NCBI RefSeq assembly: GCF_032062135.1
Contig: NC_092861.1
Location: forward strand, 60,594,302-60,658,301
Reading direction: 5' to 3'
DNA length: 64,000 nucleotides
DNA from: Pyxicephalus adspersus
Taxonomy: Eukaryota > Chordata > Amphibia > Anura > Pyxicephalidae
Part shown: piece after piece, positions 47,158-60,339 of the stretch
Numbering within the stretch: the stretch's first letter is position 1
Layout of the letters: each line of letters opens with the position of its first letter
Notes under the pieces: generated by a model
What the model was told of the DNA's origin: nothing
Database searches by the model: none
The model's input: only the letters and a program-made list of their open reading frames with translations
Position numbers and translations under genes: made by a program

Positions 47158-50100
47158 CAAATAATAATAAAATGTAGCAACAAGCAGACTGCCATTGTTG
47201 ACGCCTTGAAAATACAACATGTCTCAATGTCTTTGGCATCAATACTTTGTGTGTCACTGGTCCAGGGCAAATATAGAGCCAATGAAGCCAGAGAAGTCAG
47301 AACCCCTCATATGAATACTTGTCCAAATCTGTTGACTAAGAAAGAACTAAACTCCAAACACAAAAGATGTTTACCAAATGATTTACCAAATGTATAAATA
47401 GCAATGGCATTATGACTGAACATTTGTTAGGATATATATTACTAGAAGCTCCTGCACACAAGTAATTACTGCACAGATTTAGATGAAATGCGCAATGGGT
47501 TTTAATTTACTGAATGTGTTTAGGATGTTCAGTTAGCAAAGTGAATTATTCTGTTCTGCTGATTTTAGCCATCCAATCACGTACAAGTGAACATCATATT
47601 GTTTTTATTTTTATACATGTGATTGGGTATACTTTGTAAGTGATTTTTCACCTTATTCACTAATCAAAATGAATGATCACTTGAAAAGTGATAAATCACT
47701 TTGCTAAGTGAACGGCTTAAAGGCTTTCATTTAACCAACCCCAATGCATACCAAGCGCTAAATACGAATACACATGCCTCTTGTGTTTAGAGCATATTTG
47801 CTTATCCTAAAGTTCACCTTGTCAGCTATTCAACCAGCAGTTTTAGAAGAAAAGGTCAGTAATGGCAGTGCACATTAAGACATAGGGGTAATGTTTACAA
47901 GACACCATAAGATAATAATAAAAGCTGCCATGACTTTTTTCCGTCTGTCATTGTATTGGTTTGATTTCATTGCTTTCTGATCTGCAAAAATGTAGATAAA
48001 AGGAATTATGACATTTTTCTGATCCTGATTTCCTACATGCTTGTTTTGGGTAGGTGACTAAAAACTAACAAAGCCAGACAAACCCGGGCAAGGCATTTTC
48101 ACAAGGAGGCCTTTGTATTTTTATCATGATAGATGTACCTTAATTGCCCAGCTACACATCTAACTTTAGCTTTCACAAATCACACTGGAGAAAAGTAAAA
48201 TTAAGTAAGTAAAAGTGAAATATTTGCCGTTTTTTATAGGTAAGTTGGATGTGCATATTATTTGTTTTAGATACCACCTAATATTCCTTCATTAGGACTG
48301 ACCAGTGAGTAGACTATAGCAAACAGCATGCATTATTTTCCTTTGTTGTAATAAATTTAAAAAAAAAATCGTGATTCCTTATTGAGAAAGAAACTGCCCA
48401 ATGGAGCTGAAATTCAACAAATAATTTCAGAGCAAATTAGCATGTAATGTAGTTACCAGCATAGCAAGTAAAAGAATCAGACCATGACGAGCAACATAAT
48501 TTTGGAACATGGTGGATTTTTAAAGAGATTAGTTAGCTAGAAGCATAAAAATCATAAGTACAAACATAAGAAGGAGGGGAGGTTTCAAAAGGGAATCAGC
48601 AGTTCCGTGTTTCACAAAGTTAAAGGTCAATATTTCCAGTTAAAGAAAATACATTTGGTTTGTCTAGCTGCTGGAAGCTGTATTATATGCCAGTGTTACT
48701 ATTTGTAAAAGGAAGGAACCATTAATCGTATTAGGACAGATCCAGGACAAAACATACCACCTGTCACTCCAGAACAATCCTTTTTTTCTGTGCAGCAGAA
48801 TTTGCACATATATTTTTCTTATGAATGGACGTATTGCAGTACATTTGTCCGTACTGCATGAACCCACAGAGGACTTGTTTGAGGGAACAAGAGGGGATCC
48901 AGTTATTTCCAAACCTGAAAGTTCCATGAAATTCATTTGGAAAGTTTTTGGTCTGCCACTGCACAATGTGTCGGCAATAGATGAGCAAACTAACTAGCAG
49001 GATAATGTGAACCACTAAAATTCTCTATTAGCACTGGAAAGAAAGAATTGCCATTCATAAACTATTCTGCAAAATTCCTGTAAAATGAATTTACACCATG
49101 TAGGTGCTTGATTTCCTCTATCGGTACCAAACATTAATCAAAACTACAACAAAAACTGCAGATGAAATGTGTCACTTGCAGTGGTAGCAGATCATAGAGG
49201 TGTGTCCCCTTCTGAGGTTCTTTAATGAGGAGGCCACATTTGTCAAAGGCAACACAAACACTCTAATCATAATTTTAATACTAACCTATATTTTAAAAAG
49301 ACAATCTGCTTCTCTGACTATATTACTAAAAAGCAATTAAAAAAATAGCTATACCTTGGAACTGCAAAAAAATTTGCCTCAAATGTAGGAACCACAATTG
49401 TGGACTTCCACAAAGGGAAATCTGAAGACCAAATGCTTAATCATTTGATCATGTGAGATTCATATTACATTTGAGTTTACATAAAAAAAGACAACAGGCA
49501 GGCAACACAATAATTATGCTGTTAGCTCTCCGTGTTGCAAGTCCAAATATCATCATGGGATGATTCATAGGGAGTTAGTATTATTTTAATGTTGACTTGT
49601 TCTATGGCTAATGGTTTACTTTGCAAAACATGTTTGCTGTGTGTACATTTTAGCACAGGAATTGCTGTTAATGATTTTATGTCTCCTGTAGAAGATTGTA
49701 AAATCTATACTGTGCATATATGAATATTTATATACTAATGTTTGATTTTTAATATAGCTAATATTCAGCACTGTTAAGTTACACTAAAAGGTTTCTTTTA
49801 ACTAAAAATAGCTGTGAACCTTGCTATCATTCAGCAGATCTCCTTAAGCTGGGGATACTTTTAATGTCCTCCACTCATCTTCAGAGCACTTAAAGGAGCT
49901 GTTTTATGGCAACTCCACTATCCTTCTGTGAAATACGTAACAGTTTTATTACAATCCACCTTGACATGTTTAAATGACTCTACTTTATGAGTATGGTAAT
50001 GGATTCCTCATTGCTCACTGACCAGACATTTTTTGTCTCCAAGGTTTAAAAGTTGGCATACCTGCAGGCAGTTTTTTTTACCTTTTAGGGACTATTGGTT

Positions 50101-51560
50101 TATTAGCTAAATTCACATTGTTCTCGCTACACTTTGGTCCTAATTTAGATTTAGCTATTATTAATATCCTATTGGTGGTTTCATAAACCACAGAGCGTTT
50201 TAACTGACCTGAGTGAATATTTTGTATTACTGCAGCAAGCACATCACAATTGTTATTTTAGAGACTGTTATTTGACAACATACCAGTGTCCTACTTTAAA
50301 AAGATATGTGACTGTAACTCGAACAATCATATTGTGACATACTTTAGAATCTTCCTGCCTAAAACATGGTTTTTCAGTTGACTAAACAGGACTTTAGATC
50401 TAAGCAAGATATTGCATTTTTAAATCACTTTGTGCATTCTCAATCAGTGAAATGTATTGTTATATTAATGTGCATTGTCATTGCTATTTCTTGCACAAGC
50501 CTTCCATGTCCCCTGCAGACAAGCTAGTGATCTAAATTTAATGAGCTGATACATCCATTATGGATTAGTGTTGAAGTATATGTGATAGGTTAACATTTCC
50601 TGTGCAGCCTTGAACGTGTACAGGTCCCCTAGTAGATGGGGGTTATGTGAACTCACTGACTGTGATTCATTCTTCACAACATCAATAATATGACTCTTCA
50701 TAAAGAATTTAGACCCAACTGTTCAGCATCTATAACATATCAAACTTGTTTATTCAGAAAAAAAAGCCTTTTTTCTGACCTACTGATCCCATCCAATAAA
50801 TCCAGCAACAAATACTCATTCTATAAGGTCATTGTACATACTCCTCCCCTCCCCCATCACTTTGAGTATATCATTATGCTTACCTAGAATAGTGCATGCC
50901 ACACTCAGAACAGCCTTTTCTTGAATGAATGGCTGACCAGATTCACAGGCAACATTATTTTATATACATTACTCTATTTTACAACCCTCCCCCGGTTTCC
51001 TTGGGGAGATGAATGGGGGTGCCTGTGCTCCAGGGTTACTTCTTATATTGGGGAACTTTAGGAATCTGCATCTGATATAGTATTTATTTTCACTGTGCTT
51101 CTGTGATTTGCAATTAAAGCAATATCCAGGATTTTCCAATGTTGGTGGACTTGGTTCATGTTTTCCACTGCATCCTTCTATTTTATTAATCCAGTCAAGT
51201 TATAATTAAAGAGGTAATTGTCAATATTATAAAATCTGCACAAAATTATAGTATTTGGTGATATTACAGTGAGGCTTTTATAGCACTTCATGTTGCAGGG
51301 TAACTGGACTTTATTTATTTGTATTATTTATAAGCACTGCCACTTTTTTACTCAGTGCCAAGCAGCTACAGGTTCACTTTATACCTTGTTTTTTTGGATC
51401 TGGGACACCCAGAAGCAGCAGGTGAACCTAAAGCCAGTGGGGGAATGACTGGAGGGACACCGTTCAGGACGTGTTTCAAAACCAAACATGTGGCTGTAAA
51501 CCACAAACACAACTGCCATTATGTGTAGGATATGTCCTTGGCGGTCAAAGGGTTAATAGT
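47158..51560. other. No gene recognised
   Basis: AT-rich. 47535-47712 has a weak inverted arrangement (AGCAAAGTGAATTATTC against CACTTTGCTAAGTGAA), possibly an old MITE. The minus ORFs at 48664-49015 overlap in two frames and match no family I know. Confidence 0.4.
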
Positions 51561-51570
51561 TTGGGCCCAT

Positions 51571-51760
51571 GGGCCTGATTTATTAAAGTTCTCCAAGGCT
51601 GGTAAGGATACACTTTATCAGTGAATCTGGGTGATCCAGCAAACCTGGAATTGATTTCTGCAAAGTAATTTGCTATTCCATTCTAGGTTTGCTGGATCAC
51701 CCAGCTGCACTGAAGAAAGTGTATTCTCTCCAGCCTTGGAGAGCTTTAATAAATCAGGCC
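51571..51760. mobile_element. Palindromic MITE (family M2), copy 5
   Basis: Ends GGGCCTGATTTATTAAAG and CTTTAATAAATCAGGCC, with inner arms GTGATCCAGCAAACCTGG and AGGTTTGCTGGATCACCCAG. It is the best-preserved inner palindrome of the five. Confidence 0.85.
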
Positions 51761-51764
51761 CTTG

Positions 51765-52340
51765 GGGATGAGCAAATCTGCCCAGGTACTATTTGCCAAC
51801 ATTTTAACGATTCCAATTGAAATCCGACAAATCAGTTCCCATTAAAGTCTACAAGGGGGAAATTATTTTATTCAATTCTGGTCAATATTACATTAGGTAA
51901 AATACTGTCAAAAAGTGGATAGAAAGTTTGACACCGACATGGAGGACATGTACCAATGCAAAACAAAACTCTAATACACCAACACTATTGCTGTCCTATT
52001 CTCCCTTTTAAAGTGAGGGGTTTGGCCTATCCAAAATTCCCCTTAATACCCCTTTTAAGTCTGCTGGCCGTAGTTCAAATCCCATGCATTATGGATTTAA
52101 AAAATTATCCCAGAGGAATCCGCACATAAATTCACCAGGACATTGATTATCCAGCCTTGCAAGATTTCCCTGAAACTCATGGGAACAGTGAACCTGAACC
52201 TCTTAACTAATGCAGATAATATTTTGCTCTACTGTGACTTTCCTGATCTGTATTTTAGTTTCATTTCAGTAACCCAAAAAGTATTGAAGCCAAAGAATTA
52301 ACACTGAATCCAGGTAACTAGCAGGAAAGGTTAACCTTAA
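51765..52340. other. No gene recognised
   Basis: A GTTCAAATCCC motif near 52074 resembles a tRNA B box but has no cloverleaf around it. Confidence 0.4.
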
Positions 52341-52634
52341 CCCCAATATTTATAGGATTCTAAACAATGTGTTTCATATATGAATATATGAAAAATAAAA
52401 AAGTACCAATATATGTATATTAATATAATAAATTAATAAATGAAGCTTTACACAAGGACAATAGTTGGTATTTCTATCCACGTGAAACCCCAATATTTAA
52501 AGGATTCTAAACAATTTGTTTCATATTTGAATATGTGAAAAATAAAAAAGTACCAATATATGTATATTAATAAAATAAATTATTCAATGAAGCTTTACAC
52601 AAGGACAGGAGTTGGTATTTCCATCCACATGACT
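52341..52634 (+). repeat. 147 bp tandem duplication
   Basis: 52341-52487 is repeated at 52488-52634. Shared words include GGATTCTAAACAAT, ATAAAAAAGTACCAATATAT and GAAGCTTTACACAAGGACA. Only scattered substitutions and small gaps separate the copies. Confidence 0.92.
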
Positions 52635-55120
52635 GCTCAAATCCTATTAGATATCCAAAAATACTTGTTTTTTTAAATAATGATTATTTCTGTGAAGTTT
52701 TAGTTCTGTAAGTAAAGTTTATAGTGTTCAATTATTAGGGTACCTAAAACAATGCAATAAAACATTTAGGTTTTTAGAACAAAGGTACAATGACAATATT
52801 TGTACCAGAAATACCTGATTTTTCCAAAATACAGGAATGTATCATTCAGGGATTCTGCAAGCAGAGGTCTAGTGGTTTTCAGTAATCTTGGGGAGATGAC
52901 ATTCTGATAGCAGGAGCATTTATTGTGTCATAAAGTCTCTGATTCCATGACAACCTAACTATGATGTGATCTATTATCTTGTAGGTTGTGACCCTATGTG
53001 ATCTGTGTTTACAAGGGCAGTAAATAAAATGACAGCTTGATATAAAAAAGACAAGGGTCCAGAATACGTTATTTCCTGGAATAGGCATTTGTGATTTGCA
53101 CATCTAACTTTGAAAATAAGAAATATCATATTTCTATACCAGCACTCGGTGTAAGTTAAAGTACTTTGATGTTAGCATACAAAGCTGTTATAACTTTTAT
53201 TCATATGGCCAATACATACAGATCTTCTTTTCCTTATATTCCAGTTTTACTTATGAAATCCAATCAAGCTAAATGGAAGGAAGGTAAAATAAGAAAATAG
53301 CACAAAGCAGTAAAATTAGTTAGGAGCCCCAGCACACAAGAAGCAGAGGGTGCAGACTACTGCCAAAGATGCTGGAATAAGGAATGATAAGCAAGGCTGC
53401 TGGTATTAAATTCAGACCCCCTTCCTACCAAAACATTAGCAGGATAGATCTACATAATATTAAGTTGTAAGAAATGCTGATGACATATCCTGTCTGTATG
53501 CACAGTGACTGGTGTCACATTATAATGATTGACACACGCCACAAAAAGCACAATAATTGTAGCAAATGAATTAGGGATTAACAAACCAATCATGCATATC
53601 AAGATCCAATCCAGATCATACAGATTTGCATATTACCTGGGGTTCCCTCTAGTACTGCACATATCACTGAAAGCTTAGAACTTCGATGACAAAATCCTGC
53701 CCACACTTGCCACCTTTTACCTAATTTGTGAATTCTATGTATATTGTCATCAATAAGTTAACCTACCTCATTTGTTATATCTCTTGAGGATACGGCTAAC
53801 AAGATCCCTGAACTTCATTTCCTAGGCCTGGATATTAGTAGGGGATCCCCTTCTTCTTGTTGGATTTCAATATTCTTTAGCAAACAGAAAGGGGTTGGTG
53901 TAAGGATGGCACAAATTCTGAAACTTAACTATGGCAGAGAAAAAGTTGTTAGGTGCTATGTAACAGCCCATCAGACTGGAGCAGTAAGGGATATACCTAA
54001 CCAGGAATCATCTGTTTCTGGATGGCTTCTCAGAACCAGGTCCAATGTGCATAGGAATTCCCTGTCTATGCAAATTCTTCACGTCAAAGCATACCTATTC
54101 CCCCTAACAGGTTGCTAAGGCATTAGGCATTTTGTTGTGGAATAAATATGTACCTTCTCTTTGCTGCTATTATATCTCTTGGTCTCCAAATAAATATTAA
54201 GTTTAGCAAACCTAATCAATCTAGTTACAGGTTGGCATTTAGATTCCCCAGTCTCTTGCCAGAAACCTTACTGATAATCTAGCAGGAAAATACATTTTTC
54301 ATACCAATACACAGCTTTTTTCTATAGATATGCATATATTTAAATGTTCTTTGCTCCCTATCCTTGGTATGACAAATTAACGGATGGAAGTTAAAATCAA
54401 GCAAGGAAAATCTACCCATTCTGAAGATGAAGAGCATGACCAAATGTGTTCAAAAACCAACAGTAGGATAAAGAGGGGTTTCTGAAGTTGAAAATATCAA
54501 TTTACTTATCAAGGATGCATTCCTACTGCAGCCTGATATACGATTTCTTCCTGAAGTCATTCATCCGTGATGCTACAATAGAATTTGAAAACAGCCTGGG
54601 TTGAAGAGCACCAAACCGTGCACAGAGACTCTATTACAAAAGGCACAACACTAAGCATCAGAAGTCATTGTGGCATGCAGAATAGGAATTCTCGGAAACT
54701 CCAGCACAAATTATGATAAACTACTGTGCAAAATAATATACATTAGAAATGATCACAAGAGAAAGAATGTAAATTATTGTTATAGAATTAAAAGAAATCT
54801 AAGAAGGGGGGCTGGTTATTAAAACAACTGCAGGGACCGACAGAGAGGTAATAATATTAATATTTATATGTGAGGTGGGTATAGAAAGCAATGGCAGATA
54901 ACATAAGATTACATGTACAAAATAACATGCTACACTGCATACAAAACATACAAATGGATATAGCTACAAATCTTCCAGTTTTTTTGACATGCATTCTTTT
55001 ACTGAAGGAAATTGGCCATTGGAAGAAAAATGCTCTAGTATCAGTGGTATGTAGAAGTAACAATGTTATGGAACTGATCGTCACTGAGATAAAAAAAAAA
55101 TACTAGAGTTTTATTTCTAG
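52635..55120. other. No gene recognised
   Basis: AT-rich sequence with short domain-less ORFs (for example 53906-54118). Confidence 0.4.
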
Positions 55121-55124
55121 CCTC

Positions 55125-55410
55125 ATGCCTGGTGTCAGAGGAAGAAACAATGCATAATGGTTGGTGAGCCTTTGTTGGTGTCAGTTGGAAGTACATTGTT
55201 TTTTATTATCGGTGACAGTGAGAGTAAAGTTGTGTTCCAATATTGGTAGAAGAAGCTGGAACCCTGCCTCCTCTAAGTACTCGATAGGAGGAAGATTGTG
55301 CATTATTGTTGGTGTTAGTGGGAGCAAAATATTGTGCCACATCATTGGTTTAAGTGTGACAAAGATTGTGGCCAATTATTGGTATCCATTGGAAAAAGAA
55401 TGCCTATTTA
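55125..55410 (+). repeat. Degenerate minisatellite (TTGTTGGTGTCAGTGG type)
   Basis: Variants of ATTGTTGGTGTTAGTGGGAG and AAGATTGTG recur at roughly 35-50 bp spacing (55163, 55200, 55240, 55308, 55345, 55380). The ORFs across it are repeat artefacts. Confidence 0.6.
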
Positions 55411-56620
55411 TGTGACGTTGTTGCTTACCCAAGTAGTCACCTTATGTGCCAGCTTCTGCTTTGGCAGGCTGAATGACATTGGCTCTAGTACTCTAGAGGT
55501 ACTGTCAGGCAGTGGATTATTTTGCCCAACAGTGTTGAGCCATAACGTGTATCAGCAGCTGGAATACATTGCGATCTAGTACCTACCTACCTACTGTTAC
55601 TCTGTTAACTGGGACCATAGAAAGGGTGAGGACCATTGACAATTGCCCAGTGTCTCTACTCCTTCTCAATTGCCACCTCCTCAGGAAAAGTTCCACAAGG
55701 TGCTTACAGGAGCAACTTCATTTCCACTTTGCTTACTACATGCTTGGTCTCAGGAAATGTTAAATCCTGTGACAGCCAGGTAGCTAGTAATTCCATAAAA
55801 CCAGCAACGGAAGTCCTAGCATTCTTCTCATGGCAAGTTTACACACAAGATGGAATAATCCATGTTTTCATAACTAATTTAGCTTACTTCAAAAAATATA
55901 AGAATACTGCTCCATCTAATTTCCTTCATTTATATCTGTAGTCTGTGCCACACAGATTTGTTGTATTCATTCACACTGTCAAATTCGATTCTAAAGTCAT
56001 CTTTATCTTTGTTCCTTTGATGTAAACAGACAGCCTGTAGCTATCATGCTATTATATTGCAAGTAAAAATTCCATTATGCTCAGCCAAACAGTAGAAAGA
56101 AACGCTAGTGTACCTAGTAGATTTTTAAAAGTCATTTGTTCACAGACATTGGATGTAATTAGATTGGGTCATTTTCAGACAGATCAGAAAGGTTTGGGAT
56201 TTTGTGAGTCCCCTACAAATAACATAGATTAGGCTTTATCAGTGGGAACAGTAATCAGACAGGGTAATATAAAAATAAAAAATCCCTAATGTTTTTCCTT
56301 TAATGAGGAAGTGTCAGAGGTGTCTGCAGTGCACCTTTTCTTTCTTCTTCATAGGCCTAAATACAAATGGTCATCTTTTACAGATATGCTTAGTGATGCA
56401 CGGGCCCACAGATCAGTGGCGGATGTAGCCAACAGTGGACCCCTGTACAGAACTGACTTGTAGCTGTATGGGGCACCTGTGGGCTGAGGAAGGTCCAGGG
56501 CCCTCATGCAGCAGCACACTCTGCACTTCCCCATGTTCGCCCCAGCTACAGATTCCTTAGTGAGGCTGGATTTTGTTCTCAAATATCTCCAAACTGAAGT
56601 GTCTGTGGCCAGCTTGAATG
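55411..56620. other. No gene recognised
   Basis: A GC-richer patch at 56400-56540 may be an old dispersed repeat. Confidence 0.4.
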
Positions 56621-56940
56621 TAAAGCTGCATACACAAGTGTAAATATTGTCGTTGGAAAGGATCTTTCATGATCTTTTCCATCGACTAACGACTGCAGGA
56701 TGCATGAACGAGTCCTGTACATACAGCACCGTTCTGCTCAATGAAAGGGGGAGAACGAAGGAGCGGCACCCTGCTGCACGCTCTCCCCCTTCACTTCCTT
56801 AAAGATCCTTCATCGTCCATCGTCTGTGGATCCGCCAGGGCTGTCGTATGGATGATGGGCACTGTACACACGCCAGATTCTCGTCCAATATCGGCCCTGA
56901 GCTGATTATCGGGCCAGAACCGTTGGACGTGTGTACGTAG
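56621..56940 (+). mobile_element. MITE (family M3), full copy
   Basis: Starts TAAAGCTGCATACACAAGTG and ends GGACGTGTGTACGTAG. The core has GTTGGAAAGGATCTTTCATG, CTGTACATACAGCACCGTTC, GAGCGGCACCCTGCTGCACG and GGATCCGCCAGGGC in the order of the 63490 copy. Confidence 0.82.
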
Positions 56941-57789
56941 TGTGTGTGCTCATTAGTGGAGCCTGTAAAATTTGAAATATTTCTCCTGTGTAATATGAAC
57001 ACAGCTAGAATATGTTTTGCAGATTGTAAAATTCTAGCTGTAGGAGTCATGTTGGACCATTGCTCAGAAAACATTGCTCATACACAGAGAACTGTGGTCC
57101 AATTCTGTGTCATGGGGGTGGAGAGTTTCTCCTGGCATTGGAGGCTTTATTATAAAGTATATTAGCATAAGATATTTATTAATCATAGTTGTTAGGCTCT
57201 TATTTGTAATAAATATAATTTATAATTTATAATAAATACTTTTCACTCATACTTTATTTGGGATTCACAGTTTTGGGAGTCCTCAGTAAGTTAAAAAAAA
57301 GTTGGCATTTCATGGAATGTCTGTAAATGACAATAAAATAGATTCAGTGCAGACAGTATAAATGTTCCTTTAATTATTTGGCTCCATGCCCCAGTTTCTA
57401 CTTTTACAGGTTTAACACTGTTACCCCAAGATTAGAAATGCAAAATTTTCTAAAATGGCTTTTTTTGTAGAATTAACAATACCCTTAATTGGAAACAACC
57501 GAACTAGTACTTTGGAACAGTGTCCATTTACTTTTGGGTATGTAGATAGATGTGATGATCAAGGCCGGTCATAAACAAAGTAACTGGGGGGGGGGCATGT
57601 TAAAAAAACAACACTATTTATGGTGTTATAATACAGATACAGAAAACAGAAGAATAAAAAAATAGAATAAAGTCATAACATAAATAGGTGCTGCTAGGTA
57701 CATGGACAAAGTTCTCTGTACTGCAGCTTAGGTAAGGTATGGCCAAGGGCCAGAGTCTAGCCAGATGATTCTTGCCTGAGACAAATAGT

Positions 57790-57985
57790 CCTGCTTGTAT
57801 CTGACAAGTGTGCAGTGGTCCCAGTCAGGACTGATCATGAATAACCCCTGCCCCCCCCCCCTCTTAATAGAACAGAAAGGTGCTATGTATACAACACTCG
57901 ATCATTCATCTGTTACTCCAAATTATCACAAAAGATTTCTAGCAACAATCATCTGATTTCCATCAGACATCTGCATGAGGCTTCT
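57790..57985 (-). mobile_element. Decayed MITE (family M3) fragment
   Basis: CTTAATAGAACAGAAAGGTG, CTCGATCATTCATCTG and GCAACAATCATCTGATTTCC match the copy at 31246-31560. A poly-C run interrupts it at 57850-57860. Confidence 0.5.
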
Positions 57986-57994
57986 GGAGCCCCA

Positions 57995-58395
57995 GTGTCC
58001 ACCAGAGCACAATGCATGAAGTGATGGACTTCACCTCTGATGACTCCCAGGTTGCAGCCCTCAGGCACACCAAATTAGACAGTCATAAAGCAAGGTCCCT
58101 GAACCACAGACAGTGTCAGTCTGAAACAAACCAAAGGTCAGGATGGGCAGTGAGCAGATGTAGTCAGAAACTGGCAAGAGTTGGTAACCAGAGAAGCAGA
58201 ATGAAGGTATGTAGAAACACAGGAGCACAAAGGATCCCTAAAACATGGGGTCACAAAAGGTACTGGGGTCACAGACAACACAGGATGCATGAAGGTCACA
58301 GGCAGAGGCAGATCGCTCAACACATGTGTATCAACATCTGTACAAATGCACGGTGAGCTACTTCACCAATCAGGAGAGTAGCTTTTGATGTTGAC
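57995..58395. repeat. Probable dispersed repeat, purine-rich
   Basis: Recurring CAGGTT, CACAGACA and GGTCACA words and a sharp composition change resemble the 8170-8500 segment. The 114-codon ORF at 58012-58356 lies in it and has low-complexity composition. Confidence 0.3.
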
Positions 58396-58475
58396 ACTGG
58401 ATTTAAGACACAGTGCGTGCTATGGATGTTTTTCATCTGTGCAAAATTGGGCTTAAACTGTGGGACATATTGCTT

Positions 58476-58496
58476 GTTATAATATTGTTATATTAT

Positions 58497-58583
<87 letters not shown>

Positions 58584-58612
58584 TATTATATAATATTGTT
58601 ATATTATAATGT
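58476..58612. repeat. Long AT palindrome around (AT)n
   Basis: An (AT)n core at about 58504-58578 is flanked by mirror-complementary arms TAATATTGTTATATTATTAT and TATTATATAATATTGTTATA. The tract is expected to be unstable and able to extrude a cruciform. Confidence 0.9.
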
Positions 58613-58959
58613 TATCACATCTTATTAAATGAACCTTTAAGACAGCAATCAGTTTTATGTACAAATCACTTATTCATATTTATTGGGTATACAAAATCAT
58701 GTTCACATTGTTCACACAATTAAAGCCATAGCAAAAAGCTTAGTAAATAAATAGTGTGGAAGTAAAGTCAAGCCTTGCTTTAAATTCTGTGCCATGAACC
58801 TTTTTCAGTAACACAAGTTCCTTACAAGCAAATGTATCAAAGCCACAAGGTGTAATACTGAGCATATTAATACACCAACATAATAAGATGTGACACTCTG
58901 AGTAAGAACTTTTGGTGCATTTATAAACCTATTCCCATTGGTATGATAACGGTCTAGAA

Positions 58960-59105
58960 CAGTGGTCGCCAACCTTTTCGGACCCACAGACCACTAAATT
59001 TACCGGCTCCAGACTGCACATGTGTGGGGAGCCAAGTGTCACTCAAAGAGGGAAAACTTCCCCCATAGTGACGTCATGATTCCTGAACTCCCCACTCTCT
59101 CATTG
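58960..59105. mobile_element. hAT-type terminal fragment
   Basis: CAGTGGTCGCCAACCTTTTC followed by GGACCCACAGACCACTAAAT is a typical left terminus of hAT elements. No matching right end or 8 bp duplication was found, so this is a fragment of uncertain extent. Confidence 0.55.
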
Positions 59106-59579
59106 CAGGTCTGTTTTTTGAAATAATTTTTTAGGAACATGTCTGCCAGTTTTCTTGCTTACATTTGACACTCCTATTTGTGCTGGCTGGATTCAGTTAC
59201 AATGTGTATAGTAGGATTTTAGGGAAGCAGTAAGGAACCAAATGACAGTGTTACATGCACATATGGTGACATTGAAAAGGCTTCCCTATCCAATCACAGA
59301 CAGGAGCAGAATGGTGACCAAGCTGTATTATTTACCTTGAGTGAGTAAAGTCAGGTGAAAAAACTAGCTGTTCTACTTAATAAACCCATGAAAATCACTA
59401 TACTTTTTATAGTGACTGAGAACGTACATGGGCATGCAATTTAAATGGAGGAAAGAGATTCTCCTTTCTGGTGAAGCAAGGGGGTGGAAAGTGGACCCCC
59501 ATAGACTTCCAGAGATGTAGGAGAATGCACAAGGCTATTATTTAAAAAAAATGGTAAACATCAGAAAAGTGGAAAAGCC

Positions 59580-59990
59580 GCCTGCAAAAATTACAAACAA
59601 GAGGGAGATAGAATATTATGTGGATAATACCAACAACAGACCAATATCAATGATATACACTTTACCAATAACAAGCAGATACCAATGGCAGACAAATATT
59701 ATATATATAGGAGCTAGATGTTATCAACAGCACACAAATATCAGTGATATGAATAACACCAATAACAGGGTGGTATTACTAACGAAATGCAGATATTAGG
59801 GATAAAATAATAAACCAGCAACAGGCAGATATTAACAACATGCATATAACAGTGACATGCACATTTTACAAATCAGACAGTTATCAATGACATGCAGCTA
59901 TCAACAAGAGATTTTATTTATAGGCAGATACTCCAGTGACAGGCATGTATTTTACCGACAGGCAGATGCTAGTGGTGAGACGTTTCTATT
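59580..59990 (+). repeat. Degenerate minisatellite (ACAGGCAGATATCAATGA type)
   Basis: Variants of AATAACAGGCAGATATCAA and TGACATGCA alternate about every 30-40 bp, for example AGCAACAGGCAGATATTAAC near 59818 and GTGACAGGCATGTATTTTAC near 59936. The 82-codon ORF at 59551-59799 is an artefact. Confidence 0.7.
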
Positions 59991-60175
59991 GACGGGTGGA
60001 TTCTAGATAAATTAATGTATTCATGCAGACTGGTTAACTTACTTAAGGTAACCTAAGTAACAATGTCCAGTATGCACCTAAAATTGAGGCCAAATACCCA
60101 TGCAATGTTATTTGTGAAACAGCAGTCTGAAATCACACATACATCTCCAGTACATGGAAATCTTTACCTTCCAGT

Positions 60176-60335
60176 GTAAACCAAGCTTTAGAATGATGAA
60201 GGAGGGGTATTTAAGTGAGTTGGAACATAGCATGGTTGCTGGTGCCAGACAGGACGGTCTGAGTATTTCAGAAACTGCTGATCTACTAGGCTTCAGTCGA
60301 TCAAGTTCAACCACTAGGGAAATAAACATATCCCG
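60176..60335 (+). pseudogene. Tc1-like transposase, N-terminal fragment
   Basis: Translates to a form of the helix-turn-helix region of the same Tc1-like family as 42490: EGYLSELEHSMVAGARQDGL then SISETADLLGFSRSS. In intact relatives this DNA-binding part recognises the element's own ends. The frame degrades after the ACCACTAGGG region and is followed by a LINE fragment. Confidence 0.85.
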
Positions 60336-60339
60336 GATA

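Noticed and set aside
48664..49015. Two overlapping minus-strand ORFs
   Set aside because: One frame looks fairly protein-like, but no acceptor or donor pair frames it and no family is recognised.
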